A DNA stretch of 64,000 bases. Origin: Chitinophaga sp. H8 (GTDB taxonomy: Bacteria; Bacteroidota; Bacteroidia; Chitinophagales; Chitinophagaceae). The stretch spans positions 310,001 to 374,000 of the forward strand of contig NZ_JBEXAC010000003.1 of NCBI RefSeq assembly GCF_040567655.1, read 5' to 3'. The notes beneath the pieces were generated by a model. It made no database searches, was not told the origin of the DNA, and saw only the letters and a program-made list of their open reading frames with translations. Shown one piece after another: positions 8,469-16,629 of the stretch. The position numbers and the translations under genes were made by a program. Numbering within the stretch: position 1 is the stretch's first letter; each line of letters starts with the position of its first letter.

Positions 8469-9791
8469 ATGAAAGTCTTAAAATTTGGTGGAACTTCTGT
8501 AGGTAAACCAGAACGTATGCATGCCGTGGCACAACTGATTACAGCAGATGACGAGCCCAAAATTGTGGTATTATCCGCGTTGTCAGGTACTACCAACGCT
8601 TTAGTGGAGATCAACCAGTCATTGGCAGAATCAAAGAAGGAACAGGCTAAACAACAGATCGACAAGCTGGAAAAGCATTACCGTGCTTTTTGCGAAGAGC
8701 TGCTGAAACAGGACGATTCCCGCGCAAAAGCGAAGGCGATTGTAGATGAACATTTTGAATTCCTGAATATTATTCTGAAAATATCCTTTAACGAAGCGCT
8801 CAATAAGGATATCCTGGCACAGGGAGAGCTGCTGTCTACCAAATTATTCTGCGTATATGTGGCAGAGAGCGGAATAGACGCCGTATTGCTGCCTGCACTG
8901 GATTTTATGAGCATTGACGAGTTTGAAGATCCAGAAATACCTAAAATTAAGATCAAGCTCAGCAACCTGATCGAAAAGCACAAAGGACAAAAAGTATTCG
9001 TTACCCAGGGATATATTTGCCGTAATGCAAAAGGAGAAGTAGATAACCTGAAGCGTGGTGGCAGTGATTACTCCGCTTCCCTGATCGGTGCTGCTATTCA
9101 GGCCAGCGAAATCCAGATCTGGACGGATATCGATGGCATGCACAATAATGATCCCCGTATCGTAAAGAAAACATTCCCGATAGAACAGTTGTCGTTTGAT
9201 GAAGCTGCCGAGCTGGCCTATTTTGGCGCCAAAATATTACACCCTGCTTCTATCTGGCCTGCCCAGCACTTTAACATTCCGGTGAAATTGCTGAATACCA
9301 TGCAGCCGGAAGCCAAAGGTACCCTGATCACAGAACTGCCTAATGGCAACGGGGTAAAGGCAGTTGCTGCAAAAGACGGCATTATTGCTATCAAAATTAA
9401 ATCCAGCCGCATGCTGCTGGCATACGGTTTCCTGCGTAAGATTTTCGAAGTATTTGAAAAATACCGTACCCCTATCGATATGATCACCACTTCTGAAGTG
9501 GCCGTATCATTGACTATCGATAATACCCAGCACCTGGATCAGATATTGAAAGAATTACAGCCATTTGGTTCTGTAGAGCTGGATCATCATCAAACGATTG
9601 TTTCCATTGTTGGAAATGAAGTAGCAGCTACACCTGCTATTCTGAAGAAATTGTTTGATGCCCTTACAGAAGTGCCATTGCGCATGATCTCTTATGGTGG
9701 CAGCCGGCATAATATTTCTATCCTGGTAGGGGGGCAATACAAAGATAAAACCCTGCAATTGCTGAATGGCGGATTGTTTGGATTGGAATAG
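8469..9791 (+). CDS. lysC: Aspartate kinase
   Basis: A 440-residue monofunctional aspartokinase that phosphorylates aspartate in the first step toward lysine, threonine, methionine and diaminopimelate. The N-terminal amino-acid-kinase domain starts with the ATP-binding motif KFGGTSVG (4-11). The segments RGGSDYSASLIGA and WTDIDGMHNNDPRIV give the substrate and nucleotide pocket. The C-terminal 150 residues form tandem ACT domains (from about residue 300), the allosteric site for end-product inhibition. There is no homoserine dehydrogenase fusion. The gene stands alone and ends in a large palindromic terminator shared with the convergent RES toxin gene. Confidence 0.93.
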   Translation: MKVLKFGGTSVGKPERMHAVAQLITADDEPKIVVLSALSGTTNALVEINQSLAESKKEQAKQQIDKLEKHYRAFCEELLKQDDSRAKAKAIVDEHFEFLNIILKISFNEALNKDILAQGELLSTKLFCVYVAESGIDAVLLPALDFMSIDEFEDPEIPKIKIKLSNLIEKHKGQKVFVTQGYICRNAKGEVDNLKRGGSDYSASLIGAAIQASEIQIWTDIDGMHNNDPRIVKKTFPIEQLSFDEAAELAYFGAKILHPASIWPAQHFNIPVKLLNTMQPEAKGTLITELPNGNGVKAVAAKDGIIAIKIKSSRMLLAYGFLRKIFEVFEKYRTPIDMITTSEVAVSLTIDNTQHLDQILKELQPFGSVELDHHQTIVSIVGNEVAATPAILKKLFDALTEVPLRMISYGGSRHNISILVGGQYKDKTLQLLNGGLFGLE

Positions 9792-9811
9792 CAGTATAAC
9801 AGACAGAAAAG

Positions 9812-9863
9812 CATAAAAGCGCAAAGCTGATGACGATATCGTTATCAGCTTTGCGCTTTTATG
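9812..9863. terminator. 52-bp near-perfect palindrome, bidirectional terminator
   Basis: Left arm 9812-9837 pairs with right arm 9838-9863 over 26 positions, with a single G-T (wobble) position and no forced loop. The stem carries AAAAGCGC on one flank and GCGCTTTT on the other, so transcripts from either strand end in a U-rich stretch. It lies between the convergent lysC and RES genes. Confidence 0.85.
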
Positions 9864-9885
9864 TAGCTATGTGTCATACTTAGTT

Positions 9886-10383
9886 TTAGTCTTTGGGCCT
9901 TTCGGGGTTTTTCAGTTTTCCGCCCCTATCCTGCAGCCGCTGATCAAAGTAAAAAGGCTGGGAATGTGTAATAACAATACGGGCCGCATCAGGATGGAGT
10001 GGATTGATCAGGTAGTTAAATTCTTCTGCAATTACCACGGAGGGTATTTTGAGCACAGCCTGTGCAGCGGAAGTAATCCATTCATCACCTACCTGCTGTA
10101 AAGCAGGAAAAGGAGCGAGCGACTGCCATCCGGAAGGGAGTTCTTTGCGCAGCATGGTTTTAATGTGGATATCATCCGGAATATGAATCGTAGCGATACA
10201 AAAATCCAGTACAATATTTTTCAGCGGAATATGCACGAGTACTTCCAGTGCTGATAAGGCGCGGCTACCGGCAGTGTATACAATAGCATGTCCGGGGCTG
10301 TTCCACCTGCCGCCATATAAGCGGGCACCGGTGCCATTCATATCGGTTATATAAGCACATTTGCTGATCCGGTATACTTCCAT
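9886..10383 (-). CDS. RES-domain toxin of a type II toxin-antitoxin pair
   Basis: A 165-residue RES-domain protein. Members of this family are toxins that consume cellular NAD+ and arrest growth. The three conserved polar positions that name the family are present: Arg in RLYGGRW (21-27), Glu47 in ALEVL and Ser115 in KIPSVV. The N-terminal VYRI is also typical. It is encoded 50 bp downstream of the Xre-family antitoxin on the same strand, the usual antitoxin-first order. The length is close to that of characterised RES toxins. No frameshift or truncation is seen, so the pair looks intact. Confidence 0.88.
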   Translation of the reverse strand: MEVYRISKCAYITDMNGTGARLYGGRWNSPGHAIVYTAGSRALSALEVLVHIPLKNIVLDFCIATIHIPDDIHIKTMLRKELPSGWQSLAPFPALQQVGDEWITSAAQAVLKIPSVVIAEEFNYLINPLHPDAARIVITHSQPFYFDQRLQDRGGKLKNPERPKD

Positions 10384-10433
10384 AAGATATTGTGTAGTGG
10401 GGGCAAAAAAGACCCTTATGCGGGTAAGCCCGT

Positions 10434-10907
10434 TTAGGCAAACAAGCCATGTTCTATACGGCCCAGTTCGTCTTGAATGAGTTGAAAACCAAACGTAGTG
10501 TCCAGCAGGGAAATAGGGTGTTGGTAATTAAATGCAGGGAGTGGTGTGCGCATCCATTCCTTGAAGTTTTCAAGGTCGCCGAATACTTCCGTACCCCGTT
10601 GGTATAATTGTGATAATAGTATAGCTCTTTCTGACGTGTCTGCAGAGAGTTTGGCATCGTCTGCATAGCGTTGAAGGGTTCTTTCAGAAATATGCAGCAC
10701 GTGTGCTATTTCTGATAAAGTAAAGGATAGCTGACGGGAAAGGTTCAGCAGCGCCTTTTTGATAATGCCACTTCTGGATAACTGAATAAATTCAAAATAC
10801 CCGCTCCCTGCCACGTAGGCGGCAGTGGGTGGCTCACTTACAATGAGCAGTGTCTGCTCTTGTTCCTGGTACCTGTTGCTTTTTGAATGTTTCATATAAT
10901 GCGACAT
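10434..10907 (-). CDS. Xre/MbcA/ParS-type antitoxin
   Basis: A 157-residue antitoxin partner of the RES toxin. It has an N-terminal Xre-like helix-turn-helix at about 58-85 (LSEIAHVLHISERTLQRY) and a C-terminal toxin-binding MbcA/ParS domain at about 100-157, including RGTEVFGDLENFKEWM. It should neutralise the toxin and repress its own promoter. The start at 10907 is supported by a TATCTTTG -7 box six bases upstream, which makes the transcript nearly leaderless. The gene also begins only 34 bp after the dnaE2 stop on the same strand, so read-through from the damage-tolerance operon is possible. Confidence 0.88.
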   Translation of the reverse strand: MSHYMKHSKSNRYQEQEQTLLIVSEPPTAAYVAGSGYFEFIQLSRSGIIKKALLNLSRQLSFTLSEIAHVLHISERTLQRYADDAKLSADTSERAILLSQLYQRGTEVFGDLENFKEWMRTPLPAFNYQHPISLLDTTFGFQLIQDELGRIEHGLFA

Positions 10908-10933
10908 TTGTCACAAAGATACAACATTTTGTC
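10904..10933 (-). promoter_or_regulatory. Antitoxin promoter -7 box flanked by direct repeats (possible operator)
   Basis: On the minus strand a TATCTTTG box (plus-strand 10914-10921) sits six bases before the ATG. On the plus strand, ACATTTGTC (10904-10912) and ACATTTTGTC (10924-10933) lie 20 bp apart and bracket the box. Paired repeats around the promoter fit autorepression by the Xre antitoxin; this is inference. Confidence 0.4.
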
Positions 10934-10941
10934 TTGTCTTC

Positions 10942-13887
10942 CTATTCCTTTTCCAGATACCCGATTTTTCGCATGTAATTGATTTCCATAGATAATACCC
11001 CATATTCTGATATTACTTTGCCCTGTAATACATAAAAACCACCTTTTTGAACCGGGTATTGCCGGAGGCTATCGGGAAAGTGCACCGTATCGATGAATTG
11101 TCCTTCCCGGTCGAGGAAAGTACCAAAGCACATCGGTTCTCCTTTGGAGGTACGTACATATTTGGTACATACCAGGTAGCCCAGCGCCTGTATGCTGTGC
11201 CCTATATACTGTGCAAAATTTTTTAGCAGGATAAAGGGACTTTGGTCCAGTTGCAGTATTTCAAAAGGGGAGGAGAGGGAAAAGCCGAGGAGTGCTATTT
11301 CATCAAATGCATTTTCGTGGGCATGGTATGCCAGGGTGGGGAGTTGTCCGGTAGTGACCGGCTCCCGGAAAAGGGAGACGGTATTCGTATGTTTTTTATC
11401 ATTGTTTCTTATCAGCAGGCTACTTTCCCAGAGCAATTCTTTTTTCGTATGTCCGGTAAAGTTAAAACATCCGATCCGGATCAGTATTTCCAGTTGTTCC
11501 GGAGCAGGTGCTATTCTGCTGATAAAATCTTCCAGGTGCAGAAAGGGGCCGTATATATTCCGGTTTTCCAGCAGTTGCTCTGCCAGTAGTTGTTCCAGTC
11601 CATCAATATGAATAAATCCCGTATATACATCATTGCCGCAGAGTTGTGTTTCATATATACTGTTATTCACACAGGGAGGATGAATATTAACGCCTGTTTT
11701 CTGTAATTCTCTGAAATAAAGTTCCCGGTTATAAAAGCCGCCAAAGTTATTGATCACTGCCACCATAAATTCTGCGGGGAAGTAGGTTTTTAAGAAGAGG
11801 CTTTGATAGCTTTCTACAGCAAAGCTGGCGGAATGTGCTTTGGAAAAGGAGAAGTTAGCGAAGCTGGATATTTGGCGCCATACTTCTTCGGCTATATGTC
11901 TGGGGCGTTTAAGCGCGTCGCAGTTATCAAAAAACTGGTCCTGTATTTTCCGGAAGTTATCCTGGCCCCGGTATTTGCCGGACATAGCGCGGCGGAGGGT
12001 ATCTGCATCTGCCAGTTCGAGGTTGGCAAACCGGTGGGCCACCTTAATCACATCTTCCTGGTATACCATGATACCGAAGGTTTCATGTAATAGCTCCCTG
12101 ATAATGGGATGGAGGTATACTACCTGGTCGGGGTGGCGGAAGTTGTGGATATATTGCCGCATCATACCGGATTGTGCCACACCCGGACGTATAATAGAGC
12201 TGGCAGCTACGAGGGTCAGGTAGTCTTCGCATTCCAGTTTTTTCAGCAGTTGGCGCATGGCAGGAGATTCAATGTAAAAGCAGCCGATGGTGTTCACGGT
12301 TTTCAGCTGTTGCTGTACATTTTTATCCACCATGAAAGATTTTACATCATGAATGTCGATGTGTACGCCTTTGTTTTCTTTGATGATATTGATGGTATCC
12401 CGGATATGGCCCAGCCCGCGTTGGCTCAGAATATCAAATTTAAACAGGCCGATAGCTTCTGCCTGGTGCATGTCCAGTTGTGCCGTATTAAATCCCTTGG
12501 GCGGCAGGTGGGTAGTACAATACTGATGGATAGGTGCTTCACTGATCAGGATACCACCGGCATGGATACTGAGGTGGTTGGGGAATGATTTTTCAACAGC
12601 CATCAGTTTTACATATTTCAGGATCTTTTCCTGGATGCTGTCTTTGTCCAGGCGGATATCAAAACTGTTTTCCAGTATTTTATCTATCTCATTTTTAGGA
12701 AGGCCATATACTTTACCCAGTTCACGTATCATGGCATTGGTCTGGAAGGTGGCTACCGTACCCAGCAATGCGGTATGTTCTTCTTTGTAAGTATCAAATA
12801 CATATTTGATCACTTCGTCCCGGTCGCGCCAGGAAAAGTCAATATCAAAATCCGGTGGGGAGCTGCGGTGTGGATTTAAGAAACGTTCAAAGTAGAGGTC
12901 CAGTGCTATGGGATCCACATCCGTTATTTTGAGACAGTAGGCCACCACTGAATTAGCGCCGCTGCCTCTGCCTACATAAAAAAAGTCACGGTGCCGGGCA
13001 TACCGGATAATATCCCAGGTGATAAGGAAGTAGGATTCAAATTGCAGTTGGTTGATGATCTGCAATTCTTTTTCAACCCGGTTGCGGGCTTCCTGGTTGT
13101 TGGTACCATAGCGGTATTCCAGGCCTTCGAGTGCCAGTTGGCGTAGCAGCTTATGATCGGTGACTGCATCTTTTTTGTAGTATTTCCTGTTATGCGAAAT
13201 GGTGAAGTCGAAATGTATTTCGCAGGCTTCCATTACCCTCAGGGTATTGCGCACGATATGCGGATAAGCGGCGTAATGATGAAGCAGGGTAGCCGGCGGA
13301 ATGAACTGTTCATCTGCTGCAGCCACGGTATCGGGTTGCAGTTGGCTGATCAGGATGTTCTGGTCTACTGCCCGCAGTAAACAATGTAAAACGTAGTGAT
13401 CCCGGTTCTGGAAAGTAACGGGTTGGAGGATCACCAGTTTGTCTTTATACGCTATGGTATTTATCCGGAATAGTTTATTTATTTCCCCCGGCTTTACGCC
13501 CATTAGTTCATGAGGAGCCAATTGTGATAAGGGGCGGCTGTTCCAGGCATAAATCACGAATGTATGTGGCAGAAAGGGCGCCTGATCAGGGTATGGCGCA
13601 GTACTATGCAGATGCGAAGAAACGAAGCGGTTGATGTGCAGCCAGCCTTCCATGTTCTGTGCCAGCAGGATATATTTAAAAGTATGTTCGTTCCTGCATT
13701 CCACGCCAATGATAGGTTTGATATCCTGGGCATGGCATTCCTGTACAAATTCCCAGGTATCGGCAGTGATGTTGATATTGGTGAGTGCAAGGGAGGAGAT
13801 GCTCAGTTTTTTGGCAGTTGCTACCAGTGCTTTGGCATTGATGGTACCATAGCGGAGGCTGAAAAATGTTTTACAGTTAAGATACAT
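10942..13887 (-). CDS. DnaE2-type error-prone DNA polymerase III alpha subunit
   Basis: A 981-residue C-family polymerase, shorter than replicative DnaE (about 1150-1200), as expected for DnaE2-type translesion enzymes. The N-terminal PHP domain is present but its first metal motif (normally HxHS) reads YLNCKTFFS (residues 2-10), so proofreading activity is probably absent. The polymerase active site is intact: PPDFDIDF (344-351), with Asp346 and Asp348, and FKFDILSQRGL for the third acidic residue. An HhH region and a C-terminal OB-fold follow (ALGYLVCTKYVRTSKGEP). It starts 10 bp after the dinB-type gene, so the two polymerases form one operon, controlled from the operator-bearing promoter in front of dinB. 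The main replicative dnaE must lie elsewhere. Confidence 0.88.
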   Translation of the reverse strand: MYLNCKTFFSLRYGTINAKALVATAKKLSISSLALTNINITADTWEFVQECHAQDIKPIIGVECRNEHTFKYILLAQNMEGWLHINRFVSSHLHSTAPYPDQAPFLPHTFVIYAWNSRPLSQLAPHELMGVKPGEINKLFRINTIAYKDKLVILQPVTFQNRDHYVLHCLLRAVDQNILISQLQPDTVAAADEQFIPPATLLHHYAAYPHIVRNTLRVMEACEIHFDFTISHNRKYYKKDAVTDHKLLRQLALEGLEYRYGTNNQEARNRVEKELQIINQLQFESYFLITWDIIRYARHRDFFYVGRGSGANSVVAYCLKITDVDPIALDLYFERFLNPHRSSPPDFDIDFSWRDRDEVIKYVFDTYKEEHTALLGTVATFQTNAMIRELGKVYGLPKNEIDKILENSFDIRLDKDSIQEKILKYVKLMAVEKSFPNHLSIHAGGILISEAPIHQYCTTHLPPKGFNTAQLDMHQAEAIGLFKFDILSQRGLGHIRDTINIIKENKGVHIDIHDVKSFMVDKNVQQQLKTVNTIGCFYIESPAMRQLLKKLECEDYLTLVAASSIIRPGVAQSGMMRQYIHNFRHPDQVVYLHPIIRELLHETFGIMVYQEDVIKVAHRFANLELADADTLRRAMSGKYRGQDNFRKIQDQFFDNCDALKRPRHIAEEVWRQISSFANFSFSKAHSASFAVESYQSLFLKTYFPAEFMVAVINNFGGFYNRELYFRELQKTGVNIHPPCVNNSIYETQLCGNDVYTGFIHIDGLEQLLAEQLLENRNIYGPFLHLEDFISRIAPAPEQLEILIRIGCFNFTGHTKKELLWESSLLIRNNDKKHTNTVSLFREPVTTGQLPTLAYHAHENAFDEIALLGFSLSSPFEILQLDQSPFILLKNFAQYIGHSIQALGYLVCTKYVRTSKGEPMCFGTFLDREGQFIDTVHFPDSLRQYPVQKGGFYVLQGKVISEYGVLSMEINYMRKIGYLEKE

Positions 13888-13897
13888 GGCAATGGCT

Positions 13898-15112
13898 TCA
13901 GAACTTTTTATAATAAGGACGCAGTGGAGTGGGGCCTGCCAGTTTCTTTTTTTCCGGGGAGAGTACGTTTGTGCCTTTCATGAGGTATTGCCATCCGAAC
14001 CTGTTTTTGATATGATCAATAGCCTGGTATAATGCAATCATTTCCTGGGTATCGTCAAACAGGCTGATCTGGTAATTACCTTGTACCATATGGCTGAAGC
14101 GAACGCCTATCAGGCGAATTAACAGGCGGCGGTCGTATAGTTTTTTAAACAGTTCCTTTACTTTTTCGAGCAGCAGGTGATCGCAGCAGGTATAGGGAAT
14201 GCTCATTTGTTTGGTAACGGTTTCAAAGTCGGAATAGCGGATTTTGATGGTCACGCATCCGGTGAGTTTATTTTGCTGCCGGAGTTCGAAGGCAATTTTT
14301 TCGGTCATCCTGACCAGCTCTGCATTAATGAATTGCATATCGATGGTATCGGCAGCAAAAGTGCTCTCTGTGGAAATAGATTTTTGTTCATGGTAGGGGA
14401 TGACAGGCGTATCATCTATTCCATTCGCTTTATTCCAGAGGGAGATGCCATTTTTGCCCAGCCATGCTTCCAGGAGGGCAACGGGTATTTCGCTCAGGGT
14501 TTTTACATTTTCCACACCGCGTTGTCTGAGTTGTGCACCGGTTTCTTTGCCTACCATGGGTAATTTTTCGATGGGCATGGGCGCCAGGAAGATCTTTTCG
14601 TTGCCAAAGGGGATTTGCAGTTGTCCGTTGGGTTTAACCTCGTTGGTAGCAACTTTGGAGATCATTTTATTGGAAGCCAGGCCAAAGGAGATGGGGAGGC
14701 CGGTTTCTTTAATAATGAGCTGGCGCAGTTCGGCGGTCCACTTCATGGTACCGAAGTACTTATCCATGCCGCTGAGGTCAAGGTAAAACTCGTCAATAGA
14801 TGATTTTTCATATAAAGGAGCCTGCCGGGCGATGATATCGGTTACATCTTTAGAAAACTGGCTGTATTTTTCCATGTCACCATTGCGTACCAGGGCATGG
14901 GGGCATAGTTTAAGTGCTGTTTTCATGGGCATGGCAGAGTGGATGCCGTATTGTCTGGCTTCATAGCTGCAGGCCGCTACCACGGCGCGGTCGCTGCGGC
15001 CACCTACCAGCAGGGGTTTTCCTTTCAGGCTGCTGTCACTCAGGCACTCTACCGACACAAAAAAACAATCCAGGTCAAAATGTGCAATTGAACGCTGCTG
15101 TAAAGAAATCAT
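13898..15112 (-). CDS. Y-family DNA polymerase (DinB/Pol IV type) of the mutagenesis cassette
   Basis: A 404-residue translesion polymerase. Catalytic acids are all present: Asp13 in HFDLDCFF and Asp107-Glu108 in SIDEFYLD. This separates it from catalytically dead ImuB. Phe18 occupies the steric-gate position. A beta-clamp-binding motif QISLF is at 348-352. Palm and fingers (1-170), thumb with HhH (about 175-235) and little finger (about 245-350) are in the usual order, and about 50 residues extend past the clamp motif. It is first in an operon with dnaE2 and is read from a promoter overlapped by two copies of the TACTAA-N5-TTAGTA palindrome. It may replace ImuB as the clamp-tethered partner of DnaE2; this role is inferred. 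Confidence 0.9.
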   Translation of the reverse strand: MISLQQRSIAHFDLDCFFVSVECLSDSSLKGKPLLVGGRSDRAVVAACSYEARQYGIHSAMPMKTALKLCPHALVRNGDMEKYSQFSKDVTDIIARQAPLYEKSSIDEFYLDLSGMDKYFGTMKWTAELRQLIIKETGLPISFGLASNKMISKVATNEVKPNGQLQIPFGNEKIFLAPMPIEKLPMVGKETGAQLRQRGVENVKTLSEIPVALLEAWLGKNGISLWNKANGIDDTPVIPYHEQKSISTESTFAADTIDMQFINAELVRMTEKIAFELRQQNKLTGCVTIKIRYSDFETVTKQMSIPYTCCDHLLLEKVKELFKKLYDRRLLIRLIGVRFSHMVQGNYQISLFDDTQEMIALYQAIDHIKNRFGWQYLMKGTNVLSPEKKKLAGPTPLRPYYKKF

Positions 15113-15177
15113 AAAAACAGTTTTTATGAAGAAACGGTGCAGCCGCTGTTAGTTGGCATTTGAAGCGGGGCTGCCTC

Positions 15178-15219
15178 CAAAGATACTAATAAATTTAGTG
15201 AATACTAAAAATATTAGTA
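15178..15219 (-). promoter_or_regulatory. dinB-dnaE2 promoter with two tandem LexA-like operator sites
   Basis: On the minus strand a -7 box TATCTTTG occupies plus-strand 15178-15185, about 65 bp before the dinB ATG. Two 17-bp palindromes lie over and just upstream of it: TACTAA-N5-TTAGTG at 15184-15200 and TACTAA-N5-TTAGTA at 15203-15219 (the latter perfect, extending to AATACTAA/TTAGTATT at 15201-15221). Their spacing is 19 bp, close to two helical turns. The same double site occurs at the XRE-S24 regulator promoter. Confidence 0.75.
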
Positions 15220-15360
15220 TTTTACAACAATGGGATTTTACCATCAGCCGGTATTTTCCTAACTTTAACCCAACATATTGGGCATGAAGTATGTAGTAAG
15301 ATAAGAGGTGGACATGAAGGATCAGGAAATAGTGTAATTCACCAATAAAACTATTTTTCC

Positions 15361-16029
15361 ATGAAACAGCCGGATTATCCAAAAGAACTGCTATTGTTGG
15401 CCTTATTGCTTGCGCCCATGGTTTACCTGGGCATTATCTGGAATACGTTGCCCACTATTATCCCTACTAATTTTAATGTAGAAGGCACCCCGGACCGGGT
15501 AGGCGGTAAAAGTGAGGTATTACTGCTCATGATTTTCCTGTTTTTTACCAATGCGTTGCTGTATTTTTTGTTCCGGTATATTCCTAAAACTGAAGGGGAA
15601 CCGGGACCGGAGGCAGCTATTCATCAAAGTGAGTATTACCGTATCCGTTTTATGATCCATATTTATCTGTCTTTATTTACCGGAGGCATCATTTTTATGC
15701 TTAGCCAGGGGAGAGAGATCATAATGGAACGCTGGGCATTTATTGGCGTAGGGATATTGATTGCGGTAATTGGGCTTTATCTGAAAAAGCTGCAACCCAA
15801 TAATTATGTAGGGGTACGTACGCCCTGGACTTTGCAAAGCCCTGCTATCTGGAAAGAAACACACCGTATGGCTGGTACGCTTTGGTTATGTACCGGGATT
15901 GTTATTATTCTGGCATCTTTTTTCCTGCCATTGGTAACCGGGGTATTTGTGCTCATTTTTGTGGCATTTATACTCGCCGCACTCCCCTATATATATTCAT
16001 TCCGGTTATACAATACAGATAAAGGTTAA
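15361..16029 (+). CDS. SdpI/DUF1648 family membrane protein
   Basis: A 222-residue integral membrane protein with about six hydrophobic segments. The N-terminal part shows the DUF1648 signature LPTIIPTNFNVEGTPDRVGG (about 30-49). The C-terminal part shows the SdpI core, YVGVRTPWTL followed by WKETHRMAG (about 154-181). In Bacillus, SdpI gives immunity to the SdpC killing factor and signals to its regulator, but in Bacteroidota members the role is unknown. It lies next to the dinB operator region, divergent from dinB with a 248-bp gap, and ends in a 16-bp perfect hairpin. I see no promoter box of its own. Confidence 0.85.
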   Translation: MKQPDYPKELLLLALLLAPMVYLGIIWNTLPTIIPTNFNVEGTPDRVGGKSEVLLLMIFLFFTNALLYFLFRYIPKTEGEPGPEAAIHQSEYYRIRFMIHIYLSLFTGGIIFMLSQGREIIMERWAFIGVGILIAVIGLYLKKLQPNNYVGVRTPWTLQSPAIWKETHRMAGTLWLCTGIVIILASFFLPLVTGVFVLIFVAFILAALPYIYSFRLYNTDKG

Positions 16030-16030
16030 C

Positions 16031-16069
16031 ATAAAAAGAGTTCCGGTGTTTTGCCGGAACTCTTTTTAT
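16031..16069. terminator. Bidirectional terminator between sdpI-like gene and the convergent membrane gene
   Basis: A perfect 16-bp stem (16031-16046 with 16054-16069) encloses a 7-nt loop. Five A/T pairs at its base provide U-tracts in both directions. Confidence 0.9.
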
Positions 16070-16130
16070 ATAAACGGTGTTTTAGTGGAAGCGGTATTAT
16101 GCGCCACTATAAACGATTATGATGATCAGA

Positions 16131-16577
16131 TCAGAACCAACCTTTGCCTAATGCTTCATAGAAAGGCCAGGGGATTTGTTTTATCAGGATCAGCATTACG
16201 ATGCCGTAAAATATCAGGGCATATTTGTGTTTCTGGGCGTCGGTGGCCGCTTTCTTCACTTTGGAGTAGCCAATGTGTACCAGGGCCAGGGCGATAATAG
16301 CCATTACTTCATGCTCTACCGTAAAAAAGCGTACTACCGGGTTTTTCATAGCAGCACCCATATCCTGTAGTCCTGTTTGTGCCAGGGGACTAAAAAAGAA
16401 GAATACCAATAAACCCACTACTAACTGGATATCGAAGAATATCATAAAGAACATCCCAGCTTTCTTATCTGTTGCGGTAAAAGGAGTTTTGCCGCTAACA
16501 CCTTTGATTGCACGAATTACGGCCCATATTCCAGCCAATACTATAGCCCATCTTAAAAGGGAGTGAACATGTAACAT
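16131..16577 (-). CDS. Four-helix integral membrane protein of unknown function
   Basis: A 148-residue protein with four predicted transmembrane helices (about residues 5-23, 42-65, 92-108, 120-138). Histidines lie near membrane ends (MLHVHSLLRW at the start; VEHEVMAIIALALVHIGY at about 88-105), a pattern seen in haem-binding cytochrome-b-like bundles, but no haem binding can be claimed. Similar short proteins occur widely in Bacteroidota without assigned function. A TATTTTTG -7 box is present at plus-strand 16601-16608, 23 bp before the ATG. It is divergent from the XRE-S24 regulator (111-bp gap), so the double operator there could also influence it. Confidence 0.7.
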   Translation of the reverse strand: MLHVHSLLRWAIVLAGIWAVIRAIKGVSGKTPFTATDKKAGMFFMIFFDIQLVVGLLVFFFFSPLAQTGLQDMGAAMKNPVVRFFTVEHEVMAIIALALVHIGYSKVKKAATDAQKHKYALIFYGIVMLILIKQIPWPFYEALGKGWF

Positions 16578-16629
16578 ATTTGAGTTGGATTTGTTAACGG
16601 CAAAAATAAGCTAAGAAGTGGGAATATAT

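Noticed and set aside
11803..12588. Long plus-strand open frames opposite dnaE2
   Set aside because: They lie entirely inside the conserved polymerase gene and have no recognisable domain; they are antisense shadows.
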